In this document: piece by piece, positions 8,767 through 17,884 of the stretch
Layout: the number at the start of each line of letters is the position of its first letter
How positions within the stretch are numbered: position 1 is the stretch's first letter
NCBI GenBank assembly: GCA_029262995.1
Contig: JAJCYH010000025.1
Span: forward strand, 16,256 to 80,255
DNA: 64,000 nucleotides
Direction of reading: 5' to 3'
DNA from: Saprospiraceae bacterium
GTDB taxonomy: Bacteria > Bacteroidota > Bacteroidia > Chitinophagales > Saprospiraceae
Notes under the pieces: generated by a model
The model's input: the letters and a program-made list of their open reading frames with translations, nothing else
Told to the model about the DNA's origin: nothing
Database searches by the model: none
Program-made: the position numbers and the translations under genes

Positions 8767-8774
8767 TAATTAAG

Positions 8775-8847
<73 letters not shown>

Positions 8848-8898
8848 ATATGTCTTGAAATCTGCATCCAGATTCATATTTCAGCATCATTGGGACGG

Positions 8899-8906
8899 CA
8901 AATATA
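8899..8906 (-). promoter_or_regulatory. -7 promoter box of tRNA-fMet
   Basis: On the minus strand this reads TATATTTG followed by CCGTCCC, matching the Bacteroidota -7 consensus TAnnTTTG. It is 52 bases from the tRNA 5' end, the same distance as at tRNA-His. A clear -33 TTTG was not seen. Confidence 0.55.
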
Positions 8907-9014
8907 TGGCAATCACCCTTTAAAATCCAGTATTTACTTATAAATATACAAGTCAAACAGGGAAAAAGTTTCACCTATGCTTCACATTGTTGATTATCAA
9001 TGCAATACGTTTAG

Positions 9015-9257
9015 TTATTCACTACAATCGCAGTCCTGGCATTCCACTAAAGTCTCAAATGGTACCACCCCACTACATCCACCCCAAATAAATTCAAGAC
9101 ACTTCATAGAATCCTTATCATAATAATAAATAGGAATTGCTGCATTACATGGACCTACTTCTGGTGATAAATTGCATTCCGGACAAGAATCCTTATCATC
9201 AGAACAAGAGAATAACACACAAGTAAATATAACTATACAATACAATAGAGATTTCAC
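9015..9257 (-). CDS. Lipoprotein with a Kunitz/BPTI-type domain
   Basis: 80 residues. A hydrophobic signal with a lipobox-like VLFSC (Cys18) predicts export and lipidation. The mature part has the Kunitz cysteine fingerprint C-x8-C-x15-C-x7-C-x11-C-x2(or 4)-C, the conserved GPC before the P1 position, aromatic YYY in the central strand and FIWGGC, equivalent to the animal FxYGGC signature. Animal Kunitz domains are mostly serine-protease inhibitors; the P1-equivalent residue here is Asn (GPC-N-A), so trypsin inhibition is not expected and the target is unknown. The spacing is one residue short between Cys 4 and 5. It stands alone, pointing at the tRNA. Possible roles are protection from host, prey or own proteases, or simple surface adhesion. 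Confidence 0.8.
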   Translation of the reverse strand: MKSLLYCIVIFTCVLFSCSDDKDSCPECNLSPEVGPCNAAIPIYYYDKDSMKCLEFIWGGCSGVVPFETLVECQDCDCSE

Positions 9258-9574
9258 ATCTATACTTTTCTATTATGACGATAGATTAAGACAAACTGTT
9301 GGAATTTAAAAAGAGTACATAATCCCTTATTTCTAGCTTTCTTGTATTCAAAATGCCAAACCAAATAAATGATTTCTCCTACTATGCATATTTATTTTGA
9401 AGCAATAATCCTATATTCATTAAGATTACCGCCAAGATCGGCTAATTCTGCTAAAGCACAGCTGCAATAGGGTGTCAATACTAGCCCAAAAAAAATCTAC
9501 AAAGCCATAAAAAAGTAGATTTATTTTGAATTTAATGTGAACTTGAAATGTTCTGAAATAAATTAAATAACACA
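9258..9574. other. Intergenic region with one hairpin
   Basis: 317 bases between divergent genes. No convincing ORF was seen. A stem AAATCTAC / GTAGATTT (9493-9500 with 9515-9522) is followed on the minus strand by a run of T; it would end a minus-strand transcript, but no gene is seen for it. It could instead structure the leader of the downstream hydrolase. No clear -7 box was found for either flanking gene. Confidence 0.4.
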
Positions 9575-10471
9575 TTGAAACTAATATTAATCTTTGTACT
9601 TATTATAGGCTCTTTAAAAGCTCAGGTTTTAGAAATTCCTTTGGACAAATATGCATTCACCAAATTTGACAATACCATCGATAGCAAGCTAACTCTGGAG
9701 CTTCAAACCATCTTGAACAAAAACAAAGAATGGAAAAGCTTGATAAAAAACAAAAAACTTTGCCTTGGGGTCGTTGACATTAGTAACCCCGATAAACCTA
9801 TCAGTGCTTTAATCAATGGCAATCACATGATGTATGCTGCCAGTTTACCCAAAATAGCTATTCTATTGGCCGTAATGGATGCAATTGACAAAGGCGAATT
9901 GGAAATGACTCCTGACTTAGATAAACTTATGAGCGATATGATCAGGGTATCCAGTAATTCAAGCTCTACTGCTCTTATTGATCTAGTAGGTTACGAACAT
10001 ATTGCAAACGTATTGCAAGATGAACGATTTAATTTTTATGATGAAGATCAACATGGTGGTCTTTGGGTGGGGAAAAGATATGCGGCAGGTGGAAGAAGGT
10101 ATCCCGAACCAATAAAAGGACTTAGCCATGCGGCAACGGTCAAACAAGTATGCAGATACTATTATATGCTTGCTTATGGCAAAATGATTGATTGCACAAG
10201 ATCAGAACAAATGCTATCCTACCTTCATGACCCACACCTTCATCACAAATTTGTTAACTCCCTAGAAAAGGTTGCACCTTTAGCAGACCTATACAGAAAG
10301 TCAGGTACATGGCAAGTCTATCATGCCGATTCTGTTCTTGTTATTGGAGACGAATGGCGTGCATATATCCTAGTGGGCTTAATCGAAAGTCCAAATGGAG
10401 AAGATCATATGAGAAGAATTTTAATGGAAGTTGATAACTTACTGTACAAGAAAAACTTCAAATCGAAATAA
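9575..10471 (+). CDS. Exported serine hydrolase (class A beta-lactamase fold)
   Basis: 298 residues from a TTG start; a signal peptide (residues 1-16, ending LKAQ) predicts export. Active-site motifs of the PBP/beta-lactamase superfamily are present: SxxK as SLPK near residue 90, an SSN/SNS segment near 127 (RVSSNSSSTALI), and KSG near 248 (YRKSGTWQVY). No clear class A omega-loop ExxLN was found, so resistance to beta-lactams is not implied. A peptidase, esterase or cell-wall role is as likely. A second protein with the same motif set is encoded at 13148-14419, suggesting a shared pathway. Confidence 0.8.
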   Translation: MKLILIFVLIIGSLKAQVLEIPLDKYAFTKFDNTIDSKLTLELQTILNKNKEWKSLIKNKKLCLGVVDISNPDKPISALINGNHMMYAASLPKIAILLAVMDAIDKGELEMTPDLDKLMSDMIRVSSNSSSTALIDLVGYEHIANVLQDERFNFYDEDQHGGLWVGKRYAAGGRRYPEPIKGLSHAATVKQVCRYYYMLAYGKMIDCTRSEQMLSYLHDPHLHHKFVNSLEKVAPLADLYRKSGTWQVYHADSVLVIGDEWRAYILVGLIESPNGEDHMRRILMEVDNLLYKKNFKSK

Positions 10472-10559
10472 TTAGAATAAAATTTAGGTCATCACTAGGT
10501 ATATATTAAGAAACAAGTCTTTAGAATGGATTAGATCCATAGATTCTACGGTATGGCGC

Positions 10560-13136
10560 ATGCAGCGGATTATTTTCTGCCTGATCTGCGCTCTGTTACT
10601 TGTTAAGCCAACTTCCAATTCTCTATTCTTATCTATACTTGGCATTGATTCATTGCCGTTCGCTTATATTACAGTTAGTGCAATTGCTTTAATCATTAGT
10701 CTTTTTTACAACAAGCACATTGATATAGTTGCACCAAAAAAGCTATTCATTATAAGCTCCTTGGTTAGTGCAATGCTTTTGGTCGCAATTGCTTATTGCC
10801 TTTATTATAATTTTTTCCAAGATACAGTTGTATTTGCTTTTTACCTTTTTGTTTCTGTATTTGGAATTCTCTCTGCTTCTCAGTTTTGGATTCTATTCAA
10901 TCAAATCTTCAATGCCCGGCAGGCAAGAAAGTATTTTGGTGTTATAGGCAGTGGCGCTATTGCCGGTGGAATTGTAGGTGGCTACCTTGCAACCATCATT
11001 ACAGCAATTACAAGTAGCGAGTTTGTTTTAATTGCAGCTGCTATATTTATCCTAACTGCAGTTTTTGAAGTTACTAAACTAAAGAAAGAAGGTCTTAACT
11101 CCTTGAAAAACAGAGAAGCCAACAACGACCCAAAAGCATCTATACTCAGACCGTTCTTTTTGATAAAAAGCACTAGGCACCTAAAACTCTTTGCACTCCT
11201 AGTAACTGTAAGTGTATTTGTAGCCAAGTTGATTGATTATCAGTTTGGGTACTTTGCATCACAAGCATTTACAACCGAAGATGAATTAACAGCCTTTTAT
11301 GGGTTTTGGTATTCGAGCTTTAACCTCGTAGCCTTGATCATACAACTTTTTATAACCAATAAGATTGTTGGAAGGTTTGGAGTAGCTCATAGTATCCTAA
11401 TATTACCGGTTCTGGTATTGATGGGTAGTGTTCTTTTACTAATTCTGCCTGTGCTTATGTTTGCCTTAACGATCAAACTATTAGATGCAAGTTTGAAGCA
11501 ATCCATAAATAAGGCATCGTTTGAACTTATAATGTTGCCAATACCTGAAGACATCAAACTAAAAACCAAAACATTCATCGATCTATTTATAGATAGTCTA
11601 GCAACCGGGATATCAGGACTCGCCATTATCTTTATCATCAATGCCTTAAACCTTCCCAATTATGTAATAACTATTATCATAATTGCCGCAGGCTTCGTTT
11701 GGTATTATTACGCAAACGTTATTCGTAAGGAATACAAAGAAGTATTCAGGAATAGTTTGAAGTTAAAATCTGATCATGGCGTCATTTCCAACAAGAACTT
11801 GCTTGAGCAATATGAAGAAGTTCTCAGCTCAGGTAATGATTTTCAAATACTAAAAACATTAAAAATTCTTAAATCGACAGATTTTAAAATTAATAGTACT
11901 ATTGTAAACAATCTTCTAAACAACCAAAATCCAAAAATTGTAATCGCGATTATTCATCAGATTTTATTTGAAAATTCAGACTATGCGACCGAGGTTAAAG
12001 CTTTACTGAACCACCCAATCTCAGAAGTTAAAAGCGCTGCCTTTGAATATCTAATAAATCATCAGGATCATCTTGAAACACACTTTCTACTTAAATATCT
12101 AGAAAGTAAAGATTATGATCAATTAATCATGGCCTTGTCTGCCTATTCAAAAGAATTTGGTAATAATATTACTATTCTCAAAGTTCTCGATATTGAAAAA
12201 AGAATACAACTTCTTATTGATGAATATCGGAAAGATAGCAACATTCTTAAGCCTTATCACTTGACCGGAATTGTCAATAGCATAGCCTCCTGTAAATTTG
12301 AATCTCTATACTATTTTATTGAGGAACTAATCTATCATCAAGATAAAGAAATTAGAGGCTTCGCTATTTTAGAAGCAGGCGTAACTGGATCAGAGAATTT
12401 CTTAAAAATACTTAGTTCATTGCTTAGTAATCCAGAATACGATGAGCAAGAAGAAATTTATATAGCTTTAGCTAAGTATGGCTTAAAAGAACTATACGTT
12501 TTAGAAAACCAACTTAGTGTATCCGGAGATTATTTAAGTCTTCGTAAGATTCCATATATATACAGCAAGATTGCTAAGCAAGAAGCAATTACCAGGCTCG
12601 AAGGGCTTCTAAAGCATAAGGATCTCGTCATACGAAACAACAGCATTCATGCTATGTCTGAACTTCTTAATAAATATCCTTTATTGAAAACTAATAGCTC
12701 AGCACTATCACTATTGTTGATTGAAGAATCAAAATACAATAATGCTATTGTTAAGGTCCTTATTGAATTTGATGAAAAACAAAAAACCGATAAATCTCCC
12801 CACGAACTTATTAATGTATTGAAATCAAAAATTGACAGTAATCTAAAAGTAATTTTTAGCCTGCTTGACATGATTTACCCACCTGAGGATTATCTTCAAT
12901 TATATGAATATGTAAAAGGTTCTGATGAAGATTTAAGAAACAATGCAATAGAGTATGTTGACAATTCTTTGCAACCAAATTTAAAGAACATTATCATTCC
13001 GTTAATAGAATATCATTTTAATGAAAGTTCTTACAGCATTGATGACATTAAAATCCAAGAGTATGAAATGAGATCTTTCTTAATTGAAAATAGAGATGAA
13101 GAAATAAGAAAAGCTGCCAACAAGTTTTTCAATTAA
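10560..13136 (+). CDS. Nucleotide-translocase-like (NTT/MFS) membrane protein with C-terminal HEAT-like repeats
   Basis: 858 residues. The first ~395 contain about 10-12 hydrophobic helices with an MFS-type layout; the segment FNARQARKYFGVIGSGAIAGGIVGG resembles the ATP/ADP translocase (Tlc/NTT) family as found in Bacteroidota. From about 405 to the end the protein is soluble and made of paired helices with a HEAT/Armadillo-like rhythm (for example SEVKSAAFEYLINH, EIRGFAILEAGV, LVIRNNSIHAMSELL, DLRNNAIEYV). Substrate is not provable from sequence; nucleotides are suggested by the family only. The repeat domain may recruit a partner on the cytoplasmic face. It stands between two serine hydrolases and points at the exported dikinase operon. 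Confidence 0.7.
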   Translation: MQRIIFCLICALLLVKPTSNSLFLSILGIDSLPFAYITVSAIALIISLFYNKHIDIVAPKKLFIISSLVSAMLLVAIAYCLYYNFFQDTVVFAFYLFVSVFGILSASQFWILFNQIFNARQARKYFGVIGSGAIAGGIVGGYLATIITAITSSEFVLIAAAIFILTAVFEVTKLKKEGLNSLKNREANNDPKASILRPFFLIKSTRHLKLFALLVTVSVFVAKLIDYQFGYFASQAFTTEDELTAFYGFWYSSFNLVALIIQLFITNKIVGRFGVAHSILILPVLVLMGSVLLLILPVLMFALTIKLLDASLKQSINKASFELIMLPIPEDIKLKTKTFIDLFIDSLATGISGLAIIFIINALNLPNYVITIIIIAAGFVWYYYANVIRKEYKEVFRNSLKLKSDHGVISNKNLLEQYEEVLSSGNDFQILKTLKILKSTDFKINSTIVNNLLNNQNPKIVIAIIHQILFENSDYATEVKALLNHPISEVKSAAFEYLINHQDHLETHFLLKYLESKDYDQLIMALSAYSKEFGNNITILKVLDIEKRIQLLIDEYRKDSNILKPYHLTGIVNSIASCKFESLYYFIEELIYHQDKEIRGFAILEAGVTGSENFLKILSSLLSNPEYDEQEEIYIALAKYGLKELYVLENQLSVSGDYLSLRKIPYIYSKIAKQEAITRLEGLLKHKDLVIRNNSIHAMSELLNKYPLLKTNSSALSLLLIEESKYNNAIVKVLIEFDEKQKTDKSPHELINVLKSKIDSNLKVIFSLLDMIYPPEDYLQLYEYVKGSDEDLRNNAIEYVDNSLQPNLKNIIIPLIEYHFNESSYSIDDIKIQEYEMRSFLIENRDEEIRKAANKFFN

Positions 13137-13147
13137 TCTTAAAGCCA

Positions 13148-14419
13148 TTAAATATTACTTTCCTTTACAATCTTATCTATACTTCCAGCAAGAAGGTTAT
13201 GATCAATATTAGAATTTTTACGCAGGACATTACTCATTAAAGCTACCATATATTTACGGCCATCAGTATGTTCAACTATGGCAACTGAATTCATAAAATT
13301 ATCTACATTGCCTTTATACTTCTCACAGACATAATTTTCTTCTTGTCTACATTTATACAAGGATCCAGATTTAAAATAAACAGCTGCAGACTTAAGCGAG
13401 CTGTTTGATGCAAATCGTATACGTCTGTCCGTCAAATACATCAACTTCTTAATTTCAAGGCTGGATTCTGTATCTATAATTTGTCCATGCTCCAATGTAT
13501 AAAGCCATTTGATTAATCCTGTAACAGTAGCTTGACTTCCACCATAGGGTGTGATTTGATTTGTAGCACCTCTGGTAAAAAAGCTGCCTAATCGAAATTC
13601 ATTATCTGATATTCCTATTTCACGCAAGGGCTCATTGACCAGGTCTACTGCTAATCTGGAAAGCATTCGCTTGTCTGCATTTTTAAAAAATTCAATGCTG
13701 CCTTCAGAACTTAGTTCGGGATAGTCAAGCCCCAATTGATTCATCAACAACAACTCTCTCCACACAACACTAGCGGCACCATTGCTGCTAACAGAAACCA
13801 TATGATCTAACCATTCAAACAAACTAAAGACATCCGATTCAACCAATAATCGTTTTTCAAAAGTATTCTTCTCAGGATTATAGATTGGTACGGGGTGGAT
13901 ATTAGGCAGTGCCCATTTCCCCGCTTTTACTTGTTTGTTTTTTAATAATTCAATTCTTTTATCAAAATCATATGGATATAAGTTTTCCAATTCACAGAAC
14001 ATTGCAGTTAATATAGCCAATTTACCAACACTCCCTGGCTGATAAGCTCTGCTACCCTTCCGCTCCGCATATCTTATATCCTCAATGTTTGTAATATCAA
14101 TAATGGCTATACTGTATGAGTCATCAAGATTTGGAAAAAGACTATTGATTTTCTTTTGAAAAGCAGCATCCGTCTCAGGAAAATCTTGGACATTGTGATC
14201 CAATAAAGATAATCTGATGCTATCAGAAATCAACAATGCGCCTGTTGGAAGCCCACTTTTCCCTGGAGCATCTAATTCCATTTTCTGAACACGCAACAAT
14301 CTTCTGATTCCTGTTCTTGCAAAACCATCGATTGGATACGCCATTAGTACTTCCATGGACATTATACAAACAATAAATAAACCTAGTGAAAAGCGATATA
14401 AGATTTTATAACTGATCAT
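13148..14419 (-). CDS. Exported serine hydrolase, partner of the dikinase-like gene
   Basis: 423 residues. An N-terminal hydrophobic stretch (residues 9-27) looks like a signal peptide or anchor. Superfamily motifs: SxxK as SVGK near residue 129 (YQPGSVGKLAIL), SSN near 207 (SVSSNGAAS), KSG near 348 (YFKSGSLYKC). It is longer than class A beta-lactamases (about 290 aa) because of an N-terminal extension. Its start overlaps the 3' end of the exported dikinase gene by 14 bases, so the pair is translated from one mRNA. Natural substrate is unknown; carbohydrate or peptidoglycan ester/peptide hydrolysis are options. It converges with the nucleotide-translocase-like gene 11 bases away. Confidence 0.8.
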   Translation of the reverse strand: MISYKILYRFSLGLFIVCIMSMEVLMAYPIDGFARTGIRRLLRVQKMELDAPGKSGLPTGALLISDSIRLSLLDHNVQDFPETDAAFQKKINSLFPNLDDSYSIAIIDITNIEDIRYAERKGSRAYQPGSVGKLAILTAMFCELENLYPYDFDKRIELLKNKQVKAGKWALPNIHPVPIYNPEKNTFEKRLLVESDVFSLFEWLDHMVSVSSNGAASVVWRELLLMNQLGLDYPELSSEGSIEFFKNADKRMLSRLAVDLVNEPLREIGISDNEFRLGSFFTRGATNQITPYGGSQATVTGLIKWLYTLEHGQIIDTESSLEIKKLMYLTDRRIRFASNSSLKSAAVYFKSGSLYKCRQEENYVCEKYKGNVDNFMNSVAIVEHTDGRKYMVALMSNVLRKNSNIDHNLLAGSIDKIVKESNI

Positions 14420-17309
14420 TGATTTTAATTTTTAAGTTTTCTGGAATCTGAGGATCAAGACCTATAAGGTAAGAAGATGAAACGGCTTTTTTATTTTCTA
14501 CAAAAGGTCTAATTTGAAACAAGTACAAGTTATCTCCAACAAATCCCAGTTCAATATCATAAGGAGGATTCATACCTGTTGATGGCATTTGTTCACGGAT
14601 GACTTGATAAGCTTTCCAAAGCTCCTTTATATTATCATAACTTAACAATCGCTGTGACAACTTAGTCTTTCCCGTACTTGTAGCACCACTAGATGACAAG
14701 TATTTATAATCTAAATCCCTGCTAGGTGACATCAAAATATTCTTTCCGTTTGGCAACAAAATCCAAGCTTCCGATTTTTGACCATCAACAGCTCCTCCAA
14801 CGCCTTGACTGAAGGCTACGTTTAAAGCATTTGTATAATCGCCATTTAGATCTTTAGAAATGACAACCCCTGACTTGTCTACAAATACACTAGGAATTAT
14901 CAAAATACTTGGATAAACATCTAAAGGGTTGGTCAAAAATTTCTGTCTCCACTTGTAACTGCGCTCAGAATACGGAGAGGCCCAAACTTTCTTAATACCA
15001 TGAAATATTTTATCCTTATCGATTAAATTAAATAAAGTAAGATTTAGACCAGCTCCTGTAAAATCTTTAAGATCTTCCATATTTGTATCAGACCGAAGAA
15101 AGACAGGTATATTGCCCAAATTTTTACCAAATTCTGACTGGAACATCGATTCCATCTGCTTTTTAAACGATTCTTTCAGAGGCATATCCAGAATGAATTC
15201 AGAGAGCCGCTTTAAGCGATCGATACAATATTTATTTATGTCATCGCTATTACTACCCGAATCCTCCATCGCCTTTGCAGACGTAAATGTATCATCTAAA
15301 AATGACCAATAACTGAAATCCTTACCAGGAACCATTTGCTGCATATGATCTCTGAATATACTAAATGGGACTACCATCCCGTTTACCAGTTTGTCTGGAA
15401 AAAGCTGTTTTAATTTGCCAAAATTAGCAGCCTTTGGACCACATAATACTCCTGAAGATGAAGCATCCACCTCATTTATAGAAAGGACCCGATTAGAGAC
15501 TAAGTCAAGTCTAGAGATTGGTACTTCTACGACGTTTTCATCTATACTTACTTTTGAAAATAAAGCAAGCTCTTCCTTGTCCATATCTTTGGCCAATTTT
15601 AATACAACACCACCTTTGGGAGAAACAGCATAAAACACTTCTTTCTCATCATAGCTTCTGAGCTGCTTAAAGACATCATTGGTTATTATCGAGTTAGGGA
15701 TACCTAGATTCCTTGCCAGTAGTTGAATATGAGAAACCATATTTCCTTCACTAATAGAAAGTATTCCAGATACAGGCAATAAATCAGAAGGGGGATTTTG
15801 AAAAGCATAAATAGCTCCAGGTTCAAAATTATCTTCATCGATATGATCAACCACCTTTAACTTTGCTCGCACATAACCAGGGTTAACGCCATTAAGATCC
15901 CCTGTGTTTTTACCAAACAAAGAATTCTTGAACTTAATTTTCGTATTGATGTAATCATGCAACTGTGATGTTGTCGTGCCTAATGCCAAAAGAACACTGG
16001 ATCTGATTCTGTCATCTACAAACCCATTCACCAATCGTTCAAAACCCAAAAACATCTGAAGCTCATGATCAAAGCTCATACTCACAAGACCACTACCCCA
16101 TTGAATATTTTTCTTTAAGCTTCGGTAAAAATAGTAAACATCATCAAAGGCTATATTATCCATATTTACTTGACTAAATACGGTCATGAGTTCTTCGAGT
16201 TCCCATTCGAAAATATATCCTGTAGATTCCGAAATTTTAGAAAGATAACATGCTTTATCCAATACTTGAGAGAGAGTATTTGCCTTCCAACCTCCAAGGT
16301 CAGATAGTAATTTGGCCTCTATTTCTACAGAAATGTCCATCAGATTCATTTTAGCCTTTGAAGACATTGAAGACAAGAATTTCTGCTTTAATAATGATAG
16401 CAAATCCGAGGAACGCATAATCAATTCTTCACCTGAAATTCGATCTGCGGTAGTCATGAAATATTCAAGTTCAGTTCTAAGGGAAGAATTTTGTGCAAAC
16501 AAGGACAATCGATTTTCAATTATACTCTTGTACGTTTTTGCATAAAACAATTCCATATTTCCAATAAGCTTATCCAAGTCTACCAATATCGCCTTCGAAA
16601 GTTTATCTTCATTATCCAATTTATACTTCTTGCAAGATTCTATATCTGCAGCAGAAGGGTTACCATGTATTTTGATTCTTATAGGCATAAAATCTTGGCG
16701 AGTATCTGAAATCGACTTAGAAATAGCTCTTATATTTTGAATTAAAGCAGTTTCTTTTTTATGAGGAATGTATTTGAACATTTCTCTAGTCAGATAAAAG
16801 TTGTCTTCAGTTTGTGCCTTACTTTCCAATAGCCATAATAGGAATACATTACCCCAAGCCGATTCGTCTTCATCCTGCATGGCTCCTCTGTAGAACCTTG
16901 ATTTTCGTTGAATCCAACCATCATCTGCTAGATATAAAAACTGCTCTAGAATATATTGCTTGACTCTAGAGAAGCTATTCTTATCATCTAAAAAATCTTG
17001 ATTATCTGTTCCTGCTAAGATTTGACCTAAATAAATATGATCCTTCTGTCCTAAGTCTAGAACCCAATCTTTATATCTGGCTCTTTGAATGCCACCAGGT
17101 TGAGAACAGTTTTGACCAGGAGGTAAAGTACTACCATCGGGGCAAAACCATCTTATGTCTTTATAAGGACCACGTAAATCCTCTTTAAAGTCTTGGATGT
17201 GTTTTATGATATCATTGGTGCGTTGTAAACTTAAACCATTTTGCGCTAAGCCTATTTTGCATAACAATGCAAGAAAAAGAATTATAAAAATCCTTTTGGA
17301 TATAAACAT
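14406..17309 (-). CDS. Exported PEP-synthase/dikinase-like protein (His domain then ATP-grasp)
   Basis: 967 residues with a clear signal peptide (IFIILFLALLCKIGLAQ). Residues 30-480 are helical with no recognised domain. A phosphohistidine swivelling domain follows at about 480-575, with the motif GNMVSHIQLLARNLGIP (candidate phosphoryl-accepting His527). A PPDK_N/ATP-grasp domain at about 618-935 includes GPKAANFGKL, VPFSIF, FLRSDTNMEDL and the closing IELGFVGDNLYLFQIRPF. No PEP/pyruvate TIM barrel is present. The order (His domain before the nucleotide-binding domain) is that of glucan/phosphoglucan water dikinases rather than PpsA or PPDK. A signal peptide on an ATP-dependent dikinase is strange because periplasmic ATP is scarce. 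Substrate unknown; a polysaccharide is one inference. Confidence 0.75.
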   Translation of the reverse strand: MFISKRIFIILFLALLCKIGLAQNGLSLQRTNDIIKHIQDFKEDLRGPYKDIRWFCPDGSTLPPGQNCSQPGGIQRARYKDWVLDLGQKDHIYLGQILAGTDNQDFLDDKNSFSRVKQYILEQFLYLADDGWIQRKSRFYRGAMQDEDESAWGNVFLLWLLESKAQTEDNFYLTREMFKYIPHKKETALIQNIRAISKSISDTRQDFMPIRIKIHGNPSAADIESCKKYKLDNEDKLSKAILVDLDKLIGNMELFYAKTYKSIIENRLSLFAQNSSLRTELEYFMTTADRISGEELIMRSSDLLSLLKQKFLSSMSSKAKMNLMDISVEIEAKLLSDLGGWKANTLSQVLDKACYLSKISESTGYIFEWELEELMTVFSQVNMDNIAFDDVYYFYRSLKKNIQWGSGLVSMSFDHELQMFLGFERLVNGFVDDRIRSSVLLALGTTTSQLHDYINTKIKFKNSLFGKNTGDLNGVNPGYVRAKLKVVDHIDEDNFEPGAIYAFQNPPSDLLPVSGILSISEGNMVSHIQLLARNLGIPNSIITNDVFKQLRSYDEKEVFYAVSPKGGVVLKLAKDMDKEELALFSKVSIDENVVEVPISRLDLVSNRVLSINEVDASSSGVLCGPKAANFGKLKQLFPDKLVNGMVVPFSIFRDHMQQMVPGKDFSYWSFLDDTFTSAKAMEDSGSNSDDINKYCIDRLKRLSEFILDMPLKESFKKQMESMFQSEFGKNLGNIPVFLRSDTNMEDLKDFTGAGLNLTLFNLIDKDKIFHGIKKVWASPYSERSYKWRQKFLTNPLDVYPSILIIPSVFVDKSGVVISKDLNGDYTNALNVAFSQGVGGAVDGQKSEAWILLPNGKNILMSPSRDLDYKYLSSSGATSTGKTKLSQRLLSYDNIKELWKAYQVIREQMPSTGMNPPYDIELGFVGDNLYLFQIRPFVENKKAVSSSYLIGLDPQIPENLKIKINDQL

Positions 17310-17423
17310 TTGATTGATTTTGTCAAAGAATTGTGAGTAATGAAAATTGGTATCAGAACAAATATTAATTTGCGCTTTAATAAAGATGCAACAATTTTAT
17401 CATATTTGCTTTAGCAAAATTTA

Positions 17424-17450
17424 AAATAAAAGCAGGGCCCTAAGGCCCTA
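17424..17450 (-). terminator. Terminator after the 55-aa gene
   Basis: Perfect 6-bp GC-rich stem AGGGCC / GGCCCT with a 4-base loop (17434-17449), followed on the minus strand by GC and then TTTTATTTT. It lies 84 bases past the stop of the 55-aa gene and just upstream of the dikinase operon, insulating the two. Confidence 0.7.
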
Positions 17451-17532
17451 CCCAAAGCGAAACTATAATATCCGATAGGGATAGTTTCTCATATAAATTA
17501 TAATCTCAATTCCTATTGAAAGACTATTCCAA

Positions 17533-17700
17533 TTATGCTCTGACTCCTAGCGGAACGTCTATTGAATAACCATTATTGATTTCAGACTTGAGTTCATGCC
17601 ACTGAAGGATATAATCTAATTTCAATGGTAACCCAGCGTCAAAATAATCTTTCCCCTGATGGATGGCTGTTACTGCTTTAAGCATTTCTTCTCTATTCAT
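17533..17700 (-). CDS. Small protein of unknown function
   Basis: The ORF track gives 85 residues, but the first 30 would be read from inside the terminator of the upstream gene; the ATG at 17700 gives a 55-residue protein (MNREEMLKAVTAIHQGKDYFDAGLPLKLD...). It is soluble and slightly acidic, with no recognised family. The gene lies between two terminators, so it is probably its own transcription unit. Confidence 0.5.
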   Translation of the reverse strand: MNREEMLKAVTAIHQGKDYFDAGLPLKLDYILQWHELKSEINNGYSIDVPLGVRA

Positions 17701-17774
17701 AATTATTGATTTAATAGCTGATGAATGAATTAATACTTCAAATAAAGCAGTTACCATGCAACCTATTTGCACTA

Positions 17775-17806
17775 TAAAAAAGAGGAGCACAATTCAGTAC
17801 TCCTCT
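17775..17806 (-). terminator. Terminator of the T9SS cohesin-like gene
   Basis: Perfect 7-bp stem AGAGGAG / CTCCTCT (17781-17787 with 17800-17806), followed on the minus strand by TTTTTTATAG. It lies 79 bases after the stop of the 1565-aa gene and ends that operon. Confidence 0.85.
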
Positions 17807-17884
17807 CATGGGTTTATAAAATTTTGCAGATTTCTTATAGGTATATTACTACCCTAAAGAATCCATACTATGTCATTTAGTGCA

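Larger units (their letters stand above)
1..8774. mobile_element. Integrative element (right part) inserted at the tRNA-fMet 3' end
   Basis: All genes from the window start to the integrase run on the minus strand, and the integrase lies directly beside the 3' end of an initiator tRNA gene, the classic position for a site-specific integrative element. The modules seen are integrase, coiled-coil protein, excisionase-type HTH, replication-initiator-like protein, two small proteins, then cargo (C5 methyltransferase, NERD helicase, unknown). No tail, capsid or conjugation genes are visible, so a phage satellite or a small mobilizable island fits better than a complete prophage. The DNA looks more AT-rich by eye than the chromosome beyond 8.8 kb. 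The left end and the second att repeat are outside the window, so the right boundary is inferred from the integrase and tRNA position only. Confidence 0.7.

Noticed and set aside
10982-11659. Minus-strand ORFs inside the carrier gene
   Set aside because: Shadow ORFs; the plus frame has continuous transmembrane pattern.
9575-14419. Beta-lactam resistance genes
   Set aside because: SxxK, SSN and KSG motifs are shared by many hydrolases; the class A ExxLN motif and typical length context are lacking.
17701-17790. N-terminal 30 residues of the 85-aa ORF
   Set aside because: They would be translated from the terminator region of the upstream gene; ATG at 17700 is more sensible.
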